NCBI GenBank assembly: GCA_900696685.1
Contig: CAADHA010000181.1
Location: forward strand, 1 to 41,935
Source of the DNA: an uncultured Planctomycetota bacterium
GTDB taxonomy: Bacteria > Planctomycetota > Phycisphaerae > Phycisphaerales > UBA5793
DNA: 41,935 bases
Reading direction: 5' to 3'
This document shows, in pieces, positions 37,923 to 41,935 of this stretch. Position 1 is the stretch's first letter, and every line of letters begins with the position of its first letter. The translations under genes and the position numbers were made by a program. The notes below the pieces were generated by a model. It saw only the letters and a program-made list of their open reading frames with translations. It searched no databases and had not been told where the DNA came from.

Positions 37923-38300
37923 TCAGGGAATCTGTGCCGGGTTGCTCCACCGGCACGAGTCGCCTTCGATGAGTTGAAGCATCCAGTGGCACGGATGAGA
38001 ACCGGCCGCCGCGCGACGCTGGCCGCTCCCGTTCTCTGTGGTGATGACGTACATGAGCCACAGGTTGCCTTCGATGCCGAGGACGGTCCCTGCGCAGCGG
38101 CCCGTGGGAATCGTGTATGCGCCAGGATGTGAGCCGAGAATCACGCCCTGGCTTCGATGCGGCTTCGCGCCCTCCCATTCAATCGTCACCAGCCCCGGGC
38201 ACTGGCCGCTGACGCGCAGCGTGTAATCGGACATCGCCGCCGCGTCGGTCGCGCCTGAGAGCGTGAGCACCAGGATCAGAGTAACACCGTTCATGCTCAT
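37923..38300 (-). CDS. Small secreted protein consisting of a CPG/SN domain
   Basis: The ATG at 38300 lies behind GGAGGAGGG and gives 125 residues. A signal peptide (SMNGVTLILVLTLSGATDAAA) is followed directly by the domain found at the ends of the proteins at 1-185 and 32708-33541. It has SGQCPGLVTIEWEGA, YTIPTGRCAGTVLGI, HPCHWMLQL and DSCRWSNPAQIP at the stop. The four Cys line up with conserved Cys of the larger protein. This copy is essentially the domain alone, which shows that it is an independent fold. Function is unknown. Confidence 0.72.
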   Translation of the reverse strand: MSMNGVTLILVLTLSGATDAAAMSDYTLRVSGQCPGLVTIEWEGAKPHRSQGVILGSHPGAYTIPTGRCAGTVLGIEGNLWLMYVITTENGSGQRRAAAGSHPCHWMLQLIEGDSCRWSNPAQIP

Positions 38301-38682
38301 GATGACCCTCCTCCGTGCCGAAGACACTGACGAAAGGAGCAGTCATTTGCCCTGCCCGAGTTGAACCGCTGCGCAAGGCCCTTGTGAGATGACGGCGCGG
38401 CCGACTTCCCCTGAGCACTGCAGCCTCGCGCGTCGCGACAACCCTCCGTCCGCGGCTCGAGATGCACAGACCGGTCGGCCGCGCCGCTGGATTCAATCAT
38501 GCACAGGGAGTCAGATTCGATTCCTCACCGGCACCAGTGGGAATTCACTCCCATCGTGTATCCTTCGCCGGCCCCGTCCCGTCGCGTTCCACCCCTACAC
38601 TTCGCCGACAAGTCCGAGCCGAATTCCACGACTCGACGGTGCCCTGATTCCAAGGTGCGCCGCCTTCTCTCCGGAGCCTGCC
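38301..38682. other. Divergent intergenic region before the aminopeptidase
   Basis: This 382-base region separates divergent genes. It contains a TACACT at about 38603 that could be a weak -10 for the aminopeptidase, and an imperfect hairpin around the GAATTC near 38541. A T-loop-like TTCGATTCC near 38516 does not belong to a foldable tRNA. I see no gene. Confidence 0.4.
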
Positions 38683-39807
38683 GTGCCCGACCCGCGCCTC
38701 ACCCGCCTCGCCGAAGTCCTCGTGACGTACTCGACTGCGGTGCGCAAGGGCGACATTGTCGCCATCGCCGCCGATCCGGTAGCCTTTCCGCTCATTGCGG
38801 CGACCTACGAAGCGGTGCTCGCCGCGGGCGGGCATCCGTTCTGGCAGGCGCGGAGCGAATCGCTCGCCGACCTCTTCATGGAGCGAGCGGGCGAAGAGCA
38901 ACTCAAGTTCATCTCGCCTCTGCAGACGCACCACGTCGAGACGATCGACGTTCACATCGGTTTCTGGGCGGACCTCAACACCAAGTCGCTCAGCGCCGTC
39001 GATCCCGCGCGTCAGGCGATCTACGCCGCCGCCCGCAAGCCGATCTCGAAGCGATTCATGCAGCGCGCCGCCGAAGGCTCGCTGCGGTGGGTCGGCACGC
39101 TCTTTCCCACCAACGGCGCAGCGCAGGACGCCGAGATGAGCCTGCGCCAGTATGAAGACTTCGTTTTCTCCGCGGGCCTGCTTGATCAGCCCGACCCCAT
39201 CGCCGCGTGGAAGGAAATCTCCGTCGCGCAGAAACGAGTTTGCGACTGGCTCCAGGGCAAGCACGAACTGCACTTCGTCGCCCCGAACGGCACCGACCTG
39301 CGCGTCGGCATTGACGGCGGGACGTGGATCAACTGCGACGGACATGAGAACTTTCCCGACGGCGAGGTCTTCACCGGCCCGCAGGATGTCAATGGAACTG
39401 TGCACTATTCCTTCCCCGCGGTCCACGGCGGCCGCGAGGTCCACGGCATCCGCCTTGCGTTCCGCAACGGCCGAGTCACCGACGCCAGCGCCAGCAAGGG
39501 CGAGGAGTTCCTCCACCGCATGCTCGATCTCGATGCAGGCGCGCGCAGCCTCGGCGAGATCGCCATCGGCACCAACTACGGCATCACGCGGTACACGAAG
39601 AACACGCTCTTCGACGAAAAGATCGGTGGCACGTTCCACGCCGCCGTCGGCGCAGGCTATCCCGAATCGGGCAACTGCAACGAGTCGGGCCTGCACTGGG
39701 ACATGGTCTGCGACCTGCGCCGCGGCGGAACGATCGCCGCCGACGGCGAAATCTTCCACCGCGACGGCCGTTTCATGCACGACGGCTGGCCCGGCCCGCG
39801 CTCGTAA
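38683..39807 (+). CDS. M29-family metalloaminopeptidase
   Basis: I take GTG at 38683 as the start because GGAG lies six bases upstream and MPDPRLTRLAEVLVTYS is the usual M29 N-terminus. The protein then has 374 residues. Candidate metal ligands of the AmpS/AmpT family are visible in order: Glu228 (NFPDGEVF), Glu292 (GEIAIGTN), His319 (TFHAAVG), Tyr326 (GYPES), His338 and Asp340 (LHWDMVCD). Such enzymes are cytoplasmic dimers that remove N-terminal residues using two metal ions. The open frame back to 38389 is not protein-like. The gene converges on rpsG, with 13 bases between the stops. Confidence 0.9.
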   Translation: MPDPRLTRLAEVLVTYSTAVRKGDIVAIAADPVAFPLIAATYEAVLAAGGHPFWQARSESLADLFMERAGEEQLKFISPLQTHHVETIDVHIGFWADLNTKSLSAVDPARQAIYAAARKPISKRFMQRAAEGSLRWVGTLFPTNGAAQDAEMSLRQYEDFVFSAGLLDQPDPIAAWKEISVAQKRVCDWLQGKHELHFVAPNGTDLRVGIDGGTWINCDGHENFPDGEVFTGPQDVNGTVHYSFPAVHGGREVHGIRLAFRNGRVTDASASKGEEFLHRMLDLDAGARSLGEIAIGTNYGITRYTKNTLFDEKIGGTFHAAVGAGYPESGNCNESGLHWDMVCDLRRGGTIAADGEIFHRDGRFMHDGWPGPRS

Positions 39808-39820
39808 CCCAACCCCGCTC

Positions 39821-40315
39821 CTAGAACGCGAAGTGCGCGAACGCCTTGTTCGCGTCGGCCATGCGATGCGTGTTCTCGCGCGTCGTCATCGCCTTCCCTT
39901 CGCCTTTGGCCGCGTCGTAGAGTTCCTTCGAGAGGCGGTCAGCCATCGGCTTGCCCTTCTCACCCCGCGCCGCTTCGAGAATCCAGCGGAACGCGAGGCT
40001 CTGCTGACGCTTGCGGTTCACCTGCACCGGCACCTGGTAGTTTGCCCCCCCCACGCGCTTGGAGCGGACCTCCACCTGCGGCCGCACGTTGTTCACCGCA
40101 CGCTCGAAGATCTCGATCGCCGAGCGAGGCAGGCTCTCGTTCTTGTCCTTCTCGAGGCGGTCGGCGATGCGGTCCAGCGCTTCATACACCACGCGCTCCG
40201 CGACCGACTTCTTCCCGTCCTTCATCACGCAGTTGATGAACCGCGCCAGCGTGAGGTTCTGAAACTTCGGGTCGGGACGCAGTTGCTTGTCCGACTTGGT
40301 GATTCTGCCCGTCAT
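39821..40315 (-). CDS. rpsG: 30S ribosomal protein S7
   Basis: The 164-residue protein has the S7 core, including [27 protein letters not shown], the [25 protein letters not shown] beta-hairpin and the [10 protein letters not shown] segment, ending in [20 protein letters not shown]. It binds the 3' major domain of 16S rRNA and organises the 30S head. It follows rpsL after a 191-base hairpin-rich spacer. In enterobacteria fusA and tuf come next; here the convergent aminopeptidase follows, so the str operon is short. Confidence 0.97.
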   Translation of the reverse strand: MTGRITKSDKQLRPDPKFQNLTLARFINCVMKDGKKSVAERVVYEALDRIADRLEKDKNESLPRSAIEIFERAVNNVRPQVEVRSKRVGGANYQVPVQVNRKRQQSLAFRWILEAARGEKGKPMADRLSKELYDAAKGEGKAMTTRENTHRMADANKAFAHFAF

Positions 40316-40376
40316 GTCGATGCTCCTGTCCGGCTCATCCGGCCGTTCGCTTTCCGCGCCCGGCCCATCTGTTCAC

Positions 40377-40403
40377 CGATCCGCGTCGGCATTGCGCGGA
40401 TCG
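40377..40403 (-). promoter_or_regulatory. Hairpin upstream of rpsG
   Basis: CGATCCGCG and CGCGGATCG form a perfect 9-base-pair stem with a 9-base loop, ending 62 bases before the rpsG ATG. With the two hairpins beside the rpsL stop it makes the spacer strongly structured. It could be a regulatory element of S7 translation. Confidence 0.5.
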
Positions 40404-40465
40404 ATTACTTGCCCTGGTTGTCCGCCGCGCCCTCACGCGAGAGCGCGGGAAAGTTCCATCCGATT

Positions 40466-40507
40466 CCATCCGCCGCACATGCGGCTCCACCCGCCGCGAA
40501 CGCGGCT
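40466..40507 (-). repeat. Tandem 21-base hairpin repeat at the rpsL stop
   Basis: Two 21-base units (plus-strand CCATCCGCCGCACATGCGGCT and CCACCCGCCGCGAACGCGGCT differ only at the fourth base and in the loop) abut the rpsL stop. Each forms a GCCGC/GCGGC stem. Loop-side changes are compensatory: one unit has an added A-T pair where the other has G-C. A further 10-base tandem (TTCCATCCGA, TTCCATCCGC) adjoins them at 40453-40472. Confidence 0.75.
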
Positions 40508-40878
40508 CACTTGCCGCGCTTGGCGCCATACTTCGAACGCCCGCGCTTTCGGCCGTCGACCCCGAGGCAGTCCAGCGCCCCGCGGACCACGTGGTACCGC
40601 ACGCCCGGCAGGTCGCGGACGCGGCCGCCGCGGACGAGCACGATCGAGTGCTCCTGGAGGTTGTGCCCCTCGCCGCCGATGTACGCCGTGATCTCCTTGC
40701 CGTTGCTCAGACGCACGCGGCAGACCTTGCGAAGGGCCGAGTTGGGCTTCTTGGGCGTTACCGTCTTGACCTGAAGACACACGCCCCGCTTCTGCGGGCA
40801 CGCGGCCAGGTCCTTGACCTTGCTCTTGGGCTTGGGCGACACCCGGGGCTTGCGAACCAGTTGATTGATCGTCGGCAT
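40507..40878 (-). CDS. rpsL: 30S ribosomal protein S12
   Basis: The 123-residue protein starts [12 protein letters not shown] and has the full S12 signature set, including [26 protein letters not shown] with Lys43, [13 protein letters not shown] and [13 protein letters not shown]. It shapes the decoding site of the 30S subunit. The residue equivalent to E. coli Lys88 (numbering from Met) is Arg, codon CGC at 40617-40615; Lys43 is retained. A GGAG lies about 10 bases before the ATG. The frame is open upstream to 41136, but this is not S12. rpoBC is not immediately upstream, unlike in many bacteria. Confidence 0.97.
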   Translation of the reverse strand: MPTINQLVRKPRVSPKPKSKVKDLAACPQKRGVCLQVKTVTPKKPNSALRKVCRVRLSNGKEITAYIGGEGHNLQEHSIVLVRGGRVRDLPGVRYHVVRGALDCLGVDGRKRGRSKYGAKRGK

Positions 40879-40961
40879 ACCGACACTGCTCCGTATTGCT
40901 GAATCTGAAGGCTGAAAGGGCTGCCCCACCAGGGAAACCGTCCCGCCATCGCAAGACGGCA

Positions 40962-40967
40962 ATCGTA
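40962..40967 (-). promoter_or_regulatory. rpsL: Possible -10 hexamer (TACGAT) of rpsL-rpsG
   Basis: TACGAT on the minus strand lies 83 bases before the rpsL ATG. The same hexamer precedes the secretion operon and the gene at 32708. No good -35 is visible. Confidence 0.35.
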
Positions 40968-41612
40968 GCGTGGAGCGCGGGGCGGTCCAGAGCATGGCAG
41001 GATCAGGCACCGCACGCCGGATTGGGAGAGGCATTCCACGACAGAGAACTCGCAGGGCACTGAGGGGAACGGACTGTGGCATCGGGCGCGGGGCAGTGGG
41101 CATTTGGACAGGCTCCGGGCACGTGGCATCGGGCACTGGGGAAGGCAGCGAGGCATCGTCGGGTCAGGGGAGGCGGCCGCGGCTCGACTTCCAGGGTCGC
41201 GAGATGGTGCGCGGGTGTGCGGGTGCGGGTCGATTTCCGGGTCATCGGGGCAGGTGGGTCGGTCGGGCGGCGCGGGGCGGGAGAGAAAAAGTTTGCGGCC
41301 GGGGTTGCGCCAGGGGCGATTCTGGAGAATGTGCGGGGCAAAGTGCGTGCCAGCACAAGGGCGCACCGCCGGCGGGGCGCTACGTGCGCGCCGGAGCGCG
41401 TCTGTGCGCCGATTCCAAGCGCGTGTGTGCGCGCGCCGGTGCAGAACGGGCCGTTTTGCGGTTATGAGACCATCGCTTTCAGGAGTTTTCGGCGATTTTC
41501 ATTTTTCTGAGGGGGGTGTCGGCGAGTTTTCGATCGTTTTCTCCCATTTTCGGAAGCCCGGCGCACAGGATGCGCCGGGGGTGCTGCGCGCAGGCGCGCG
41601 GGGGAAAAACCG

Positions 41613-41645
41613 TCTCACCACGGAGGGCACAGAGGGCACGGAGAG
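41613..41645 (+). repeat. Direct repeat copy 1 (TCTCACCACGGAGG type)
   Basis: It begins TCTCACCACGGAGG and continues with GCACAGAGGGCACGGAGAG. It matches the copy at 41706-41738 except for a handful of bases. Similar ACCACGGAGGACAC-like elements are, to my knowledge, scattered in intergenic DNA of several environmental phyla. Confidence 0.75.
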
Positions 41646-41705
41646 ATTCAAGGCACTGGGCACTTGGCACTGGGCATCAGGGAAGGCATCGGGCGGGCGA
41701 GGGCA

Positions 41706-41738
41706 TCTCACCACGGAGGACACTGAGTGCACGGAAGG
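41706..41738 (+). repeat. Direct repeat copy 2 (TCTCACCACGGAGG type)
   Basis: It begins TCTCACCACGGAGG and continues ACACTGAGTGCACGGAAGG. It starts 93 bases after the first copy, with a GGCACTGGGCAC-like tract between them. Confidence 0.75.
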
Positions 41739-41777
41739 GGATTGAGACGGATTCAGGAAGACGCGGCAATGTAGAGC

Positions 41778-41935
41778 CTATCCCAAAACCATTCGAAGTA
41801 ACAGAATCGCACAGCCGAGATGCAGGTAGCCCTCGAACATCCTCGTCGACTTCTCCCAGCGGATGCACAGCCGCCTGAAGTTCTCGAACCACGAGATCGT
41901 TCGTTCTACCTTGTATCTCCGCTTGTAACGCCGCA
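41778..41935 (-). mobile_element. 3' end of an IS5-type transposase, cut by the window edge
   Basis: The minus strand translates as RRYKRRYKVERTISWFENF, continues RRLCIRWEKSTRMFEGYLHLG and ends CAILLLRMVLG before a TAG at 41780-41778. The VERT-x-WFENFRRL-x4-EKS pattern is the C-terminal end of IS5/IS427-group DDE transposases, including the Glu of the DDE triad in VERT. The likely element end is GAGCCTATCCC starting at 41774, next to a TA that could be the target duplication. Only the last 51 residues are visible, so I cannot say whether the copy is intact. Confidence 0.82.

Larger units (their letters stand above)
40879..41777. other. Gene-free, repeat-rich region
   Basis: About 900 bases contain no convincing gene; the open frames are GC-driven and low in complexity. 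The region holds the rpsL leader, then degenerate short repeats. GGCATCGGGC occurs exactly at 41078-41087, 41125-41134 and 41685-41694, among many GGCAC, TTGGGC and GGGCAC variants. A 33-base direct repeat is at 41613 and 41706. The AT-richer stretch near 41470-41560 may mark a junction. An insertion sequence end begins near 41773. Confidence 0.7.

Noticed and set aside
37847..37972. Small plus-strand ORF (41 codons) with a fair AGGAAAG site
   Set aside because: It overlaps the end of the 37923-38300 secreted-protein gene on the other strand, and its translation has no recognisable feature.
38505..38540. TTCGATTCC followed by CCGGCACCA, resembling the 3' end of a tRNA
   Set aside because: The T-stem does not pair and no matching acceptor or anticodon arm is found upstream.

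Overview
The window is a GC-rich stretch of a bacterial chromosome, most likely from a planctomycete of the Phycisphaerae type. This is inferred from gene content and style: a long type II secretion-like operon of chained genes, several small secreted or lipoprotein genes of planctomycete flavour, and a Cys-containing C-terminal domain shared by three predicted secreted proteins. No rRNA or tRNA gene was found, so the assignment is a judgement and not a measurement. Nearly all of the sequence is coding; the main non-coding stretches are 10375-10745, 38301-38682 and 40879-41777.

Layout. 1-185 is the 3' end of a secreted protein carrying the shared C-terminal domain. 269-2190 (minus) is ribF followed by a DHH-family nanoRNase/pAp phosphatase with an ATGA overlap. 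2271-9059 (plus) is a large NAD-type glutamate dehydrogenase and a fused 5-oxoprolinase, a plausible 5-oxoproline to glutamate to 2-oxoglutarate route. 9174-10374 (minus) is pgsA-pgpA, two successive steps of phosphatidylglycerol synthesis.

10746-26323 (plus) is the dominant unit: an exported helical protein of unknown function, then gspE, F, G, H, I, J, K, a GspL/PilM-PilN-like protein, a GspM/PilO-like protein, a GspC/PilP-like protein, the secretin gspD, and a beta-propeller-like lipoprotein. Most neighbours overlap by 1-8 bases, so the two unknown exported proteins look like integral parts of the machine. No prepilin peptidase is present in the window.

26425-28930 (minus) holds a zinc-ribbon/GYF-like membrane protein, a 69-residue protein and a multi-pass membrane protein. 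29042-30677 (plus) holds a SurA/PpiC-like protein and an unknown gene. 30693-31777 (minus) is ispF overlapping a MESH1-like HD hydrolase. 31937-37115 (plus) holds a lipoprotein, a secreted protein with the shared domain and a clear terminator, a CvpA-like membrane protein, an atypical SDR and a dicarboxylate/amino-acid:cation symporter. 37313-38300 (minus) has two small secreted proteins, one with the shared domain. 38683-39807 (plus) is an M29 aminopeptidase. 39821-40878 (minus) is rpsL-rpsG with an unusually structured intergenic region and no fusA/tuf after it. The right end is a repeat-rich gene-free stretch followed by the 3' end of an IS5-type transposase cut by the window edge.

The best candidates for new biology are the two accessory exported proteins of the secretion operon, the recurrent CPG/SN domain, and the hairpin-rich rpsL-rpsG spacer.
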